From the NCBI GenBank assembly GCA_011526585.1, contig WYBB01000200.1, positions 1 through 64,000 on the forward strand: 64,000 bases of DNA, read 5' to 3'. Shown here piece by piece: positions 33,131 to 41,754 of this stretch. Origin of the DNA: Deltaproteobacteria bacterium. GTDB taxonomy: Bacteria > Myxococcota_A > UBA9042 > PHBI01. Position 1 is the stretch's first letter; each line of letters starts with the position of its first letter. The notes beneath the pieces were generated by a model. That model was not told the DNA's origin. It made no database searches and saw nothing but the letters and a program-made list of their open reading frames with translations. The position numbers and the translations under genes are program-made.

Positions 33131-33442
33131 ATGGACCCGACGCGACCGATCGACAGCAAGAAGCCGACCCCGAGCCTCGGGCTCAAGGGCGTCGCCTCGT
33201 CCGCGGCGGCGGCGGCGACCGCCGAGGCGAGCACCAGGTCGGCGATGCGCGGCGATGATGGGGACGCGGCCTCGATCGCGCTCTCGACCCAGGCCTGGAC
33301 GGCGGGCGAGGCCCGACGGCTCGACACCCAGCGCATGCAGGCGCTCGCGCTCGAGCTCGCCGAGGATCGCTATCAGGTCGATCCGGAGGCGCTGGCGCGG
33401 CGCATCGTCGATGACGCCCTCGGACCCGAGGGGGATGAATGA
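33131..33442 (+). CDS. flgM: Anti-sigma-28 factor FlgM
   Basis: 103 residues; ATG preceded by GAGGAG. N-terminus begins with a short conserved-type stretch (MDPTRPID), the middle is disordered and Ala-rich, and the C-terminus has the sigma-binding helices (MQALALELAEDRYQVDPEALARRIVDDAL). FlgM holds FliA inactive until it is exported through the completed hook. It overlaps flgN by 4 bases and precedes flgK, flgL, the standard order. Confidence 0.88.
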   Translation: MDPTRPIDSKKPTPSLGLKGVASSAAAAATAEASTRSAMRGDDGDAASIALSTQAWTAGEARRLDTQRMQALALELAEDRYQVDPEALARRIVDDALGPEGDE

Positions 33443-33987
33443 TCCGAGCGCGCAGCGAGGCGGATGCCGCGTGGGTCGCGCTGCACGTTGGCCTCGACCG
33501 GCAGATCGCCGTGCTCGAGGTGCTGGTGCAGGCGACGCAGGCCCAGATCCGCGCGCTGGTCGCGCTGCGGGTGGAGCGCGATGGCGCCGCCCAGCTCGAG
33601 GCCGCGCAGGCCGAGGTGCAGGCGCGGAGCGCCGCTTTGGCGACGAGCCATGACGAGGTCGCGCGCGCGGCCGAGGCGCTGGGAGGGGCGCTCGGGCTGG
33701 ATGGACCGACGAGCAGCCTGAGCGCGCTGGCGTTTGCGCTCGGCCCGCCGGAGCGCGACGCGCTGCGCGAGCGGATCTCGCTCCTGCGCTCGCTCGGACA
33801 GGCGCTCGCCGAGCTGCAACGCCTCGCGCAGGCACACGCCCGACGCGGCCTCGCCGCCGTGACGGCCTGGCGCACCGTGCTCGACACCGCCCAGGGCGGG
33901 ATCGGCGCGACCTACACGCGCGGTGGGCGCGCGCGCCCGCGAGTCGCGGCGCCGCCACCGGCCATGAGCCTCGAGCTGGATCTGTGA
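33439..33987 (+). CDS. flgN: FlgN-like hook-associated protein chaperone
   Basis: 182 residues, all helical and coiled-coil in character (LDRQIAVLEVLVQATQAQIRALVALRVERD). Sequence similarity to FlgN is weak by eye; the call rests on position between flgM and flgK, the ATGA overlap with flgM, and size. FlgN carries FlgK and FlgL to the export gate. It ends one base before flgK. Confidence 0.7.
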   Translation: MIRARSEADAAWVALHVGLDRQIAVLEVLVQATQAQIRALVALRVERDGAAQLEAAQAEVQARSAALATSHDEVARAAEALGGALGLDGPTSSLSALAFALGPPERDALRERISLLRSLGQALAELQRLAQAHARRGLAAVTAWRTVLDTAQGGIGATYTRGGRARPRVAAPPPAMSLELDL

Positions 33988-33988
33988 G

Positions 33989-35341
33989 ATGCCACCGCTG
34001 ACCTCCATCTATTCGTCGGCCCACCGCGGCATGTCGATCGCGCAGAGCGCGGCGGCGCTCGTCTCGCGCAACATCGCCAACGCGCAGACGCCGTACTACG
34101 CGCGCGAGATCCTGCCGCTGTCCGAGGCGCTGGGTGGGCTCGCGGTGATGGCCGGCCCCCCGCAGGCCCTGCGTGCGACCCTGCTCGAGCACGCGCTGCA
34201 GGGCGCGACCGGGCGAACCGCCTACTTCGACGCGCAGCTGCCGCACCTGAGCCTGGCCGAGGCGGCGGTCAACGACCTCGACGGCGTCGGGCTCGGCAAG
34301 CGCCTGGACGATTTCCGCGCGGCGCTGGCCGCGCTCTCGGCGAACCCGTCGGGCCAGTCCGAGCGGCGCGCGCTCATCGCGACCGGCGAGGCGCTCGGCG
34401 CGGCGTTCGCGTCGACGAGACGCCAGCTCGACGGGGTCGCGGTCGACATCGAGCACGACGCGCGCGCGACGGCCGAGGAGATCAACACGCTGACCGCGCA
34501 GATCGCCGCGCTCGATCAACGCATCCGCGCGGCGCGCGCCGGTGACGAGGCCAACACCTATCGCTCGCAGCGCGCGGCGTTGCTCGGCACGCTCGCCGGG
34601 CTCACCGACATCGACGTGCGCCTGAACGCCGACGGCTCGACCACGGTCTCGACCGCGGGCGGGCGCGCGCTGGTCGAGGGTGGGCAGGCGACGCGCGTGG
34701 TGGTCGAGGCGATGGCCCCGCCAGCGCGCGGGATCGAGATCGCCTTCGAGCGACCCGACGGTGCGCGCCTCGAGGCGATCGCCGGGGCCGAGCTCGGCGG
34801 CAAGCTCGGCGGGCTCATGCACGCGCACGAGCACACCGTGGTCGCGGCGGTCGACGCGCTCGACCAGCTCGCCTTCGACTTCGTCTCGACCTTCAACGCG
34901 ACGCACGCGGGCGGCTTCACGATGGACGGCACGCCGGCGGGCGCGTTCTTCACGGCGCCGACGGCGGTCGCGGGGGCGGCGGCAGCGGTCGCGCTGAGCG
35001 CCGGCCTCACGGCGGACGAGATCGGCGCGGCGCTCGACCCCGCCCTGGCCCCGGGCGACAACGGCAACCTCCTGCGCATGATCGAGGTCGCGCGCGACGA
35101 CGGCGCCTGGCGGAGCCTGAGCCGCGAGGTCAGCCAGGCGGTCGCCGGCGTCGAGGCCGCCGGCGACTTCGAGCGCGAATCGCGCACCCAGCTCGAGAAC
35201 CTCTTCGCCTCGGCGACGGGTGTGTCGATCGACGAGGAGATGTTCGCGCTCACGCAGGCCCAGGCCGCGCTCGAAGCCTCGAGCCGGGTCATCGGCGAGG
35301 CGCAGCGCATGACCGACACCGTGCTCGGCCTGGTCGGTTGA
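33989..35341 (+). CDS. flgK: Hook-associated protein 1, FlgK
   Basis: 450 residues. N-terminal rod/hook-type motif (IAQSAAALVSRNIANAQTPYYAREI), a long helical D1 region (ATAEEINTLTAQIAALDQRIRAA), the family segment LGGLMHAHEHTVVAAVDALDQLAFDFVSTFNATHAGGF, and the C-terminal D0 helix (SIDEEMFALTQAQAALEASSRVIGEAQRMTDTVLGLV). It forms the first junction ring between hook and filament. Confidence 0.95.
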   Translation: MPPLTSIYSSAHRGMSIAQSAAALVSRNIANAQTPYYAREILPLSEALGGLAVMAGPPQALRATLLEHALQGATGRTAYFDAQLPHLSLAEAAVNDLDGVGLGKRLDDFRAALAALSANPSGQSERRALIATGEALGAAFASTRRQLDGVAVDIEHDARATAEEINTLTAQIAALDQRIRAARAGDEANTYRSQRAALLGTLAGLTDIDVRLNADGSTTVSTAGGRALVEGGQATRVVVEAMAPPARGIEIAFERPDGARLEAIAGAELGGKLGGLMHAHEHTVVAAVDALDQLAFDFVSTFNATHAGGFTMDGTPAGAFFTAPTAVAGAAAAVALSAGLTADEIGAALDPALAPGDNGNLLRMIEVARDDGAWRSLSREVSQAVAGVEAAGDFERESRTQLENLFASATGVSIDEEMFALTQAQAALEASSRVIGEAQRMTDTVLGLVG

Positions 35342-35345
35342 GGCG

Positions 35346-36227
35346 ATGATGCGCGTCTCGCAGTCGTTGATCGCCAACATGGTGCGCCAGGGCACGGACC
35401 GCGCGATGCGCGCGCTGGTCGCCGCACAGCGCCCGGTGCAGGAGGGCACCGCGCTGCCGACGCCGTCGACCGACCTGCTGGCGGCCGATCGCGCCACGGT
35501 GCTGGCGGCCTTCCAGGCAGAGCTCACGAGTCATGACCGCGCGCGCGCGACGGTGACGCGCGACCTCGCCGCCATCGAGATCGCGCTCGACGGCATGCAC
35601 GGGTTGGTGGTCGAGGCGCAGGACCTGGCCATCCAGATGGGCAGCGACACCATCGACGCGACGACGCGGCAGAGCTCGGCCATCGCCGCGCAGCGTCTGC
35701 TCGATCAGATCGCGGCGCTGGCCAACCGGCGCGACGCCGGCGGCAAGTACCTCTTCACCGGGACGGCCGAGGACCTGCCGCCGCTGGCCGCCGACCACAG
35801 CTACCAGGGCAACGACGCCATCCGGCGCGTCGAGGTCGCGCCGGGCGTCACCGTGCAGGCGACCGTCTCGGGCCGCGAGGTCTTCGGCGCCAACGACGAC
35901 CTGATCGACGTGATGCGCGACCTCGTCAGCGCGCTCGACTCGGGCGACGCGGGCGCCGTGCGCGACACGCTCGACCGCCTCGGGCTCGCGCGTGAGCGGA
36001 TCTCGGGGGTGCGCACCGACGTCGGCATGCGCCTCGGTACGCTCGCCGATCTCGACGAGGTCTCGATCGGTCTGTCCACCGCGATCCAGATCGAGGACGG
36101 CGAGCTCCGCGGCGTCGACCTCGCCCGCGTCGCGCCGGCGCTGCAGAGCGCGCAGACGATGCTGGAGGCGGCGATCACGACCTCGCAGCAGATCATGGCG
36201 CAGCTCGGCGCCGCCTGGTTCCGCTGA
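35346..36227 (+). CDS. flgL: Hook-associated protein 3, FlgL
   Basis: 293 residues. The flagellin-like N-terminus (MRVSQSLIANMVRQGTDRAMRALVAAQRPVQEGTALPTPSTDLLAADRA) and C-terminus (AQTMLEAAITTSQQIMAQ) flank a core with GKYLFTGTAEDLPPL, typical of FlgL. It forms the second hook-filament junction. It follows flgK by 4 bases and is last gene before a 369-bp spacer. Confidence 0.94.
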   Translation: MMRVSQSLIANMVRQGTDRAMRALVAAQRPVQEGTALPTPSTDLLAADRATVLAAFQAELTSHDRARATVTRDLAAIEIALDGMHGLVVEAQDLAIQMGSDTIDATTRQSSAIAAQRLLDQIAALANRRDAGGKYLFTGTAEDLPPLAADHSYQGNDAIRRVEVAPGVTVQATVSGREVFGANDDLIDVMRDLVSALDSGDAGAVRDTLDRLGLARERISGVRTDVGMRLGTLADLDEVSIGLSTAIQIEDGELRGVDLARVAPALQSAQTMLEAAITTSQQIMAQLGAAWFR

Positions 36228-36244
36228 ACGACGTCCATCCCCAC

Positions 36245-36269
36245 GGGCGGCCACGAGGGACGCCCCTAC
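36245..36269 (-). repeat. REP-like hairpin repeat, copy 7
   Basis: Arm GGGCGGCC, loop ACGAG, arm GGACGCCC (one mismatch), CTAC. First of a direct tandem pair 40 bp apart just downstream of flgL. Confidence 0.88.
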
Positions 36270-36284
36270 GGACGTCGGCGCGCA

Positions 36285-36309
36285 GGGCGGCCACGAGGGA
36301 CGCCCCTAC
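36285..36309 (-). repeat. REP-like hairpin repeat, copy 8
   Basis: Identical in sequence to copy 7. A further degenerate relic (GGGCGGCCCCCGTGGCC) lies at 36325-36341. Confidence 0.88.
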
Positions 36310-36456
36310 GGATGTTGCGGCACAGGGCGGCCCCCGTGGCCACCCGCTGGTCGTCGTTCGCGCATCGTCGGTGCCCCGCGCGAGCCTCCCTTGCGGGAGC
36401 GGGAACGCCAGGACGTGCTGTGCGCATGCGAACGGAACCGGGAAATCTTCACGCAC

Positions 36457-36487
36457 GATTTAAGGCGAACACGGGGCGCGTCGTTAT
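36457..36487 (+). promoter_or_regulatory. Candidate sigma-28 (FliA) promoter for fliC
   Basis: GATTTAAGG, 14 bases, GTCGTTAT; compare TAAA-N15-GCCGATAA (TAAG-N15-GTCGTTAT here). Shares the upstream 9-mer and spacing with the flgM site at 33027. Confidence 0.6.
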
Positions 36488-36596
36488 CAGGGGATGAACA
36501 GGCCAGTCACCCAGGGCGGTACCGGGGCTGCTGGTTGGCATGGGCGCGGGGCGCCCGTGATCGCATTCGTCTTCCCACGTCCAAGGAACGAAGAAC

Positions 36597-37430
36597 ATGG
36601 CCCTGATGATCAATACCAACACCGCGGCGCTCTCAGGTCAGAAGAACCTCTCGCGCTCCAACGCGTCCATGGCGAGCTCGATCGACAAGCTCTCCTCCGG
36701 CATGCGCATCACCCGCTCGTCGGATGACGCCGCCGGCCTCGCCGTCTCGGAGGGGCTGCGCGCGCAGAGCGGCGGCTTCAAGCAGGCGCTCTCCAACGCC
36801 ACCCAGGGCGTCGCCATGCTGCAGACCGCAGACTCGGCGCTGCAGACCGTCTCCGACACCCTGGTGCGCATGCGCGAGCTCGCCGTGCAGAGCGCCAGCG
36901 ACGGCCTCACCGACACCGAGCGCGCCTACGTCAACGACGAGTTCACGGCGCTCGTCGAGGAGATCGACCGCGTCTCGAACGTCACCGAGTACAACGGCCA
37001 GAACCTGCTCGACGGCACCGCCGGCACCGCCGGCACGCTCACCTTCCAGGTCGGCACCCGCAACTCCGCCGACGATCGCATCACCATCGCCATGACCGAC
37101 ACCGACGCCACCGCGCTCGGCGTCAACGCCTCGGCGGTGGACACGCTGGCCAACGCCCAGACCGCCATCGACGACATCGACGCCGCGCTCGACACCCTCA
37201 ACTCGCAGCGCGCCACGCTCGGCTCGACCGTCAACCGCATGGGCAAGGCGATCGAGAACCTCGAGAGCACGGTCGAGAACCTCGGCATCGCCGACGGCAA
37301 CATCCGCGACGTCGACGTCGCCGCCGAGAGCGCCAAGCTCGCGCGCGGCACCGTGCTCCAGCAGGCCGGCGTCTCGATGTTGGCGCAGGCCAACACCGCG
37401 CCGCAGCTCGCGCTGCGTCTGCTCGGCTAA
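36597..37430 (+). CDS. fliC: Flagellin
   Basis: 277 residues, a minimal flagellin with only the conserved D0/D1 regions: N-terminus INTNTAALSGQKNLSRSNASM and SSGMRITRSSDDAAGLAVSEGLRAQ, C-terminus DVDVAAESAKLARGTVLQQAGVSMLAQAN ending LRLLG. The variable D2/D3 domains are essentially absent. The codon usage is the least GC-permissive of the window (mostly C-ending), consistent with high expression. A long terminator hairpin follows, so it is transcribed alone. Confidence 0.97.
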   Translation: MALMINTNTAALSGQKNLSRSNASMASSIDKLSSGMRITRSSDDAAGLAVSEGLRAQSGGFKQALSNATQGVAMLQTADSALQTVSDTLVRMRELAVQSASDGLTDTERAYVNDEFTALVEEIDRVSNVTEYNGQNLLDGTAGTAGTLTFQVGTRNSADDRITIAMTDTDATALGVNASAVDTLANAQTAIDDIDAALDTLNSQRATLGSTVNRMGKAIENLESTVENLGIADGNIRDVDVAAESAKLARGTVLQQAGVSMLAQANTAPQLALRLLG

Positions 37431-37487
37431 TCCGTTCGGCCAGGCGGTCGTCGCGGCCTCCGCGCCGCGAGGTCACCGCTGAACCAA

Positions 37488-37553
37488 GATCGGTCGAGCG
37501 CACGCAGTCGACACGGATGCGAGGCGTAGCGACCGCGTGCCGCTCGACCGATC
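37488..37553 (+). terminator. Long hairpin terminator after fliC
   Basis: 13-bp perfect arms GATCGGTCGAGCG (37488-37500) and CGCTCGACCGATC (37541-37553), continued inward by CACGC/GCGTG after a one-base bulge. A 60-base pyrimidine-rich tract follows (CTTCCCTGCCTCCCC...). Confidence 0.65.
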
Positions 37554-37649
37554 GATCTTCCCTGCCTCCCCTCCCCTCCCCCTCCCCCGACATCATCCAT
37601 AGCCGCGGCTCGGTCCCCGAGCTCCGACGTTCTCTCCAGCGAGGACGAG

Positions 37650-38984
37650 ATGGGCATCACGTTCAACGGCCTCAGCTCCGGCATCGACACCGACGCGATC
37701 ATCCGCGCCACGCTCGCGGCCCAGCGCACGCCGATCCAGCAGCTCGAGAACCGCAAGCTGAGCTACAACGCGCGCATCTCGGCGCTGGGCGAGATCGCCT
37801 CCAAGCTCGGCGCGCTCGAGTCGCTGGCCAAGGGCATGAGCAAGGCCTCGAACGTGCTCGCCTTCCAGATCGGCGTCGGCGACGAGGAGGTCATCGGCGC
37901 GACCGCCGACGGCGAGTCCGTCGCCGGCAGCTACGAGCTCGAGGTTCAGGCGCTCGCCCGCGCCGAGAAGAACCGCTCGGTGGCCTTTGCCAGCGCCTTC
38001 TCCCAGGTCAAGGCGGGCACGCTCACCATCGCGACCGCCGGCGACAGCGAAGGCCCTCACACCATCACGATCGAGGAGGGCGACTCCCTCGACGACGTCG
38101 TCGACCGGATCAACGGCTCGGCCGCCAAGGTCAGCGCCTCTATCATCAGCGACGGCACCTCGAGCTACCTCCAGATCGTCGCCAGCGAGAGCGGTCACGT
38201 CATCGGCGAGAGCGCCGACGACGCGATCACCATCAGCGAGAGCTACACCGGCAGCGACGGCGCCGAGCTCGGGCTCGTCCAGGTCTCCCAGGCCCGCAAC
38301 GCCCTCCTCACCGTCGACGGGCTTGCGGCCGAGAGCCGGAGCAACGAGCCGACCCACGTAATCCCGGGGGTCGCCGTCGCGCTCAAGAAGACCGGCTCGA
38401 GCACCCTGGATATCGCCGCCGACAAGACCGGCACCAAGGACAAGCTCAAGCAATTCGTCGACCTCACCAACGAGGTCATCGATCTCGTCAACAAGGCGAC
38501 GCGCACCAGCGACGGCGCGCGCAGCGTCGAGCCCGATCCGACCATCGAGCGGCTCGGCGTCGAGATCCGCAAGCTCGTCGCCCACACCCTCGGGGGCGGC
38601 GCCGGCAACATCACCTCGCTCACGCGCCTGGGCATCAAGACCGACTCCAGCGGACGCCTGAGCATCGACGACAAGGTGCTCGACAAGGTGCTGAACGACG
38701 ATCCGCGCGGCGTGGCGCGCCTCTTCACCGAGGCGGAGAGCGGGCTCTCGACCACGGTGCAGGCGCTGACCGAGCGCTACACCAACGGCGTCGACGGCAT
38801 CGTCGGCAATCGCAAGAAGGCACTTAACCAGCGCGTCGATCAGCTCGACTCCCAGATCGAGCGCATGGAGCTCCGGCTCGACCGCCTCCAGACGACGATG
38901 CAGCGCCAGTTCACCGCGATGGAGAAGGCGCTGGCGAGCTACCAGGCGCAGGGCAGCGCTCTGGCCTCCCTCTACCTCCAGTGA
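37650..38984 (+). CDS. fliD: Flagellar filament cap protein FliD
   Basis: 444 residues. N-terminus GITFNGLSSGIDTDAIIRATLAAQRTPIQQLENRK is diagnostic, as are the central SITRLGIKTDSSG-like and NDDPRGVARLF segments and the coiled-coil C-terminus (NQRVDQLDSQIERMELRLDRLQTTMQRQFTAMEKALASYQAQGS). FliD caps the filament and folds incoming flagellin. It is followed by fliS at 42 bp. Confidence 0.96.
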   Translation: MGITFNGLSSGIDTDAIIRATLAAQRTPIQQLENRKLSYNARISALGEIASKLGALESLAKGMSKASNVLAFQIGVGDEEVIGATADGESVAGSYELEVQALARAEKNRSVAFASAFSQVKAGTLTIATAGDSEGPHTITIEEGDSLDDVVDRINGSAAKVSASIISDGTSSYLQIVASESGHVIGESADDAITISESYTGSDGAELGLVQVSQARNALLTVDGLAAESRSNEPTHVIPGVAVALKKTGSSTLDIAADKTGTKDKLKQFVDLTNEVIDLVNKATRTSDGARSVEPDPTIERLGVEIRKLVAHTLGGGAGNITSLTRLGIKTDSSGRLSIDDKVLDKVLNDDPRGVARLFTEAESGLSTTVQALTERYTNGVDGIVGNRKKALNQRVDQLDSQIERMELRLDRLQTTMQRQFTAMEKALASYQAQGSALASLYLQ

Positions 38985-39026
38985 GCGCGCTTCGTACGCG
39001 CCCTCCCCCCACGACGAGGATGAACG

Positions 39027-39428
39027 ATGCACAACCTGGTCAAAGCCTATCAACGCGTGCGCATCACCACGGCGTCGCCCGAGGGGCTCGTCGTACTGCT
39101 CTTCGAGGGCCTGGTGCGCTTCTCGGCCTCGGCCGCCGACGCCCTCGAGGAGGGCCGCTGGCGTGACGCGGGCAACGCCCTGGAGCGGGCGGTGGAGATC
39201 CTCGCGCACCTGCGCGAGTCGTTGCGCGAGGACTCGGCTCCCTCGGTGGTCTCGCTCCTGGACAGGACCTATGCGACCTGGACGGTGTGCCTCCTGCGCG
39301 CGCAGATCTCGCGCGACGCCGCCAGCGTGCGGGCGCTGGTGCCCCAAATGGACGCGCTCTGTGAAGCCTGGCGCGAGGCCGCCGAGTCACCCTCTCGGAT
39401 CGGCGCCGCCGCGGGAGGTGGGCGATGA
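39027..39428 (+). CDS. fliS: Flagellin export chaperone FliS
   Basis: 133 residues. AYQRVRITTASPEGLVVLLFEGLVRFSASAADALEEGRW is the FliS N-terminal helix pair (Y8 onward), with the rest forming the helical bundle that holds the flagellin C-terminus. CGAGGA precedes the ATG. Its stop overlaps the next gene (ATGA). Confidence 0.92.
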   Translation: MHNLVKAYQRVRITTASPEGLVVLLFEGLVRFSASAADALEEGRWRDAGNALERAVEILAHLRESLREDSAPSVVSLLDRTYATWTVCLLRAQISRDAASVRALVPQMDALCEAWREAAESPSRIGAAAGGGR

Positions 39429-39766
39429 GCGCGACCCAGGCCAACGCACGCGCCGCCCTGCCGCTGGAGCGACAGCTGGCGCTGGCGCACTTCGAGTCCT
39501 TCTACGCGGCCATCGGGCGCGCCATCGACGACGAGGACGCCGAGCGCGTCGCGACCCTGGTCGATCAGCGCAAGGTCGCGCTCGAGGCGCTGCTCGAGGC
39601 GTTCGCCGGCGAGCATCTACCCGAGCCGGTGCGCGCGCACATCGAGGGGTCCGAGGCGATGGTGCGCACTCGGCTCCTGCGCTTCTTCGATCACATCATC
39701 GTCCGCCTCTCGGAGGAGCGCAGCCGCTCCCACGCGGCGGGCCGCTATCAGGAGCTCTCGCGATGA
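39425..39766 (+). CDS. FliT-like flagellar chaperone candidate
   Basis: 113 residues, all helical, no signal or membrane segment (QLALAHFESFYAAIGRAIDDEDAERVATLVDQRKVALEALLEAF). Overlap with fliS and flbD start/stop codons places it firmly in the flagellar transcript. Size and location after fliD-fliS match FliT, the FliD chaperone, but sequence identity is too low to be sure. Confidence 0.65.
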   Translation: MSATQANARAALPLERQLALAHFESFYAAIGRAIDDEDAERVATLVDQRKVALEALLEAFAGEHLPEPVRAHIEGSEAMVRTRLLRFFDHIIVRLSEERSRSHAAGRYQELSR

Positions 39767-39990
39767 TCCGCCTCACCCGCCTGAACCAGCAGGTCGTCGT
39801 CGTCAACCCGGACAACATCCTGTGGGCCGACGAGAGCCCCGACACCATCTTGTGCTTCGTCGGCGGCGACAAGCTCATCGTGCGTGAGCCGATCGACGAG
39901 GTGATGGAGCGCGTCATCAAGTTCCAGCGCAAGCTGCGCACCGGCCTCGACACGGCGCAGTTCCAACGTCCCGGCGGAGTGGAGCGCTGA
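39763..39990 (+). CDS. flbD: FlbD-family flagellar protein
   Basis: 75 residues. MIRLTRLNQQVVVVNPDNILWADESPDTILCFVGGDKLIVREPIDEVMERVI... carries the FlbD core (IRLTRLNG... VNPDLI... PDTxI... V.E). This small family (not the Caulobacter activator of the same name) sits next to motA in many bacteria; its function is unresolved. ATG overlaps the upstream stop; motA follows by 36 bp. Confidence 0.88.
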   Translation: MIRLTRLNQQVVVVNPDNILWADESPDTILCFVGGDKLIVREPIDEVMERVIKFQRKLRTGLDTAQFQRPGGVER

Positions 39991-40026
39991 TCCCGCGCGG
40001 ATCCGAGCGCAAAGGCATGGTCTGAG

Positions 40027-40836
40027 ATGGACTTCGGCATCGTCATCGGCCTCGTGGTCGCGCTCGGCGCGATCATCGGCGGCAACATCATGGAGGGTGG
40101 GCACCTCGAGTCGCTCATCGGCGTGCCGGCCTTCGTGATCGTGATCGGCGGCACGGTGGGCGCGGTGATCGTGCAGTTCCCGCTGGCGACGTGCAAGGCC
40201 GCGCTCAGGGCGTCGTTCAAGCTGCTCAAGCCGCCCAAGCGCGAGCCCCACAAGCTGGTCGACGAGATCGTCAACATGGCGCAGCTCGCGCGCAAGGAGG
40301 GCATGCTCGGGCTCGAGCGCGTGGCCAACGAGGCGTCGCACCCGCTCTTGCGCAAGGGTGTGCTGATGGCGGTCGACGGCTGTGACTCCGAGGTGATCCG
40401 CTCGACGCTGGAGACGGTGATCGCGCAGGACGAGCACCACGTCGAGAACTCGGCCAAGGTCTTCGAGGCCGCGGGCGGCTACTGCCCGACGGTGGGCATC
40501 ATCGGCGCGGTGCTGGGGCTCATCCACGTGATGGGCAACCTCTCTGACATCGACAAGGTCGGCGCCGGCATCGCGGCCGCCTTCGTCGCGACGATCTACG
40601 GCGTGGCCGCCGCCAACCTGGTCTTCTTGCCGACCGCCGGTCGCCTCAAGGTGCGCCAGGCCGAAGAGACGAACCAGATGGAGCTCATCGTCGAGGGAAT
40701 CCTGGCGATCCAGGCGGGCCTGAACCCGAAGCTGGTGCGCGAGCGCCTGGCGGCGTTCGTGCCGCACCAGGCGAGCACGAAGGCAAAGACCGAGGATGAA
40801 GCGCCGCTCGGAGCGCCCGAGCCGGCGAGCAACTGA
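40027..40836 (+). CDS. motA: Flagellar motor stator protein MotA
   Basis: 269 residues with four membrane helices (about 2-22, 30-50, 152-172, 185-205). The cytoplasmic loop with charged residues lies between helices 2 and 3 (ALRASFKLLKPPKREPHKLVDEIVNMAQLARKEGML), and the conserved AAGGYCPTVGIIGAVLGLIHVM of helix 3 is present. It forms the stator pentamer that converts ion flow to torque. motB follows. Confidence 0.95.
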   Translation: MDFGIVIGLVVALGAIIGGNIMEGGHLESLIGVPAFVIVIGGTVGAVIVQFPLATCKAALRASFKLLKPPKREPHKLVDEIVNMAQLARKEGMLGLERVANEASHPLLRKGVLMAVDGCDSEVIRSTLETVIAQDEHHVENSAKVFEAAGGYCPTVGIIGAVLGLIHVMGNLSDIDKVGAGIAAAFVATIYGVAAANLVFLPTAGRLKVRQAEETNQMELIVEGILAIQAGLNPKLVRERLAAFVPHQASTKAKTEDEAPLGAPEPASN

Positions 40837-40889
40837 TCGCACGATGGTGCGTGCGGCACGCCGCCGCGCATGTCGGAGGAGAGCACGAG

Positions 40890-41714
40890 ATGGGCAGGCG
40901 GGCCAAAGCCGCGGAGCACGTGAACCACGAACGCTGGCTCGTGAGCTACGCGGACTTCATCACCCTGCTCTTCGCGTTCTTCGTCGTGATGTTTGCGGTC
41001 TCGCAGGTCGACGCCAAGCGCGTCGGGCGCTTTCAGGACTCGTTCTCGCTGGCGATGGGGCTCTCGGAGGGAGCGCGCGGCTACCTGCCGAGCGCCGAGA
41101 GCGCGCGCCCGGGGCTGAGCGCGAGCATGATGCCGCTCGAGTCGCTGACCGAGTACGTCGTCATCGAGGCGCCGGTCGAGCCGCGCTTCCCCGAGGAGCT
41201 CGCCGAGATCCAGCGCCTGCTCGAGGACCAGAAGAAGCTCGAGTCCGAGCTGGCGGGCGTGAAGATCATCCGCCGCGGCAACGACCTCGTGCTGCGCCTG
41301 GCGGCGACCGCGCTCTTCGACAGCGGCGAGGATCGCATCAAGCCCGAGTCGCTCGACACGCTCCTGGCGATCGCCGAGCAGATGCGGAACCGCGACGTGC
41401 AGGTCCGCGTCGAGGGCCACACCGACGACCTGCCGATCCGCACTGCGCGCTTCCGCTCGAACTGGGACCTCTCGACGGCGCGCGCGACCAGCGTGGTGAG
41501 CGAGCTGGTCGAGCAGGGCGGGCTCGCGCCCGAGCGGGTGGCGGCCGTCGGCTACGCCGAGTTCCGCCCGGTGGCGCCGAACACCTCGAACGAAGAGCGC
41601 GCCAAGAATCGGCGCGTCGACTTCGTGATCTCGGTGCCGGTGACGATGCCGGTCGAGCTGGTGGCGCCGGGCACGCGCCAGGAGGCCCTCGACTCCGAGA
41701 ACGGGCGCCAATAA
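40890..41714 (+). CDS. motB: Flagellar motor stator protein MotB
   Basis: 274 residues; ATG preceded by GGAGGA. N-terminal HERWLVSYADFITLLFAFFVVMFAVS carries the ion-binding Asp (D22) in the single membrane helix. C-terminal OmpA-like peptidoglycan-binding domain (about 145-255) has VEGHTDDLPI and NRRVDFVI. It anchors the stator to the wall. H+ versus Na+ use cannot be decided from the sequence. Confidence 0.95.
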   Translation: MGRRAKAAEHVNHERWLVSYADFITLLFAFFVVMFAVSQVDAKRVGRFQDSFSLAMGLSEGARGYLPSAESARPGLSASMMPLESLTEYVVIEAPVEPRFPEELAEIQRLLEDQKKLESELAGVKIIRRGNDLVLRLAATALFDSGEDRIKPESLDTLLAIAEQMRNRDVQVRVEGHTDDLPIRTARFRSNWDLSTARATSVVSELVEQGGLAPERVAAVGYAEFRPVAPNTSNEERAKNRRVDFVISVPVTMPVELVAPGTRQEALDSENGRQ

Positions 41715-41754
41715 TGACGCGCGACTCAAGGCCAGTCGCTCAATCGAGTTGAAC

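Larger units (their letters stand above)
36228..36596. other. Spacer between flgL and fliC
   Basis: 369 bp with no supported gene. The first 115 bp hold two REP copies and a degenerate third; the remainder holds the candidate sigma-28 promoter at 36457 and an untranslated leader of about 100 bases to the flagellin start, ending CCAAGGAACGAAGAAC. Confidence 0.8.

Noticed and set aside
32666..35527. 953-codon minus frame opposite flgJ-flgK
   Set aside because: Shadow frame crossing four conserved plus-strand genes.
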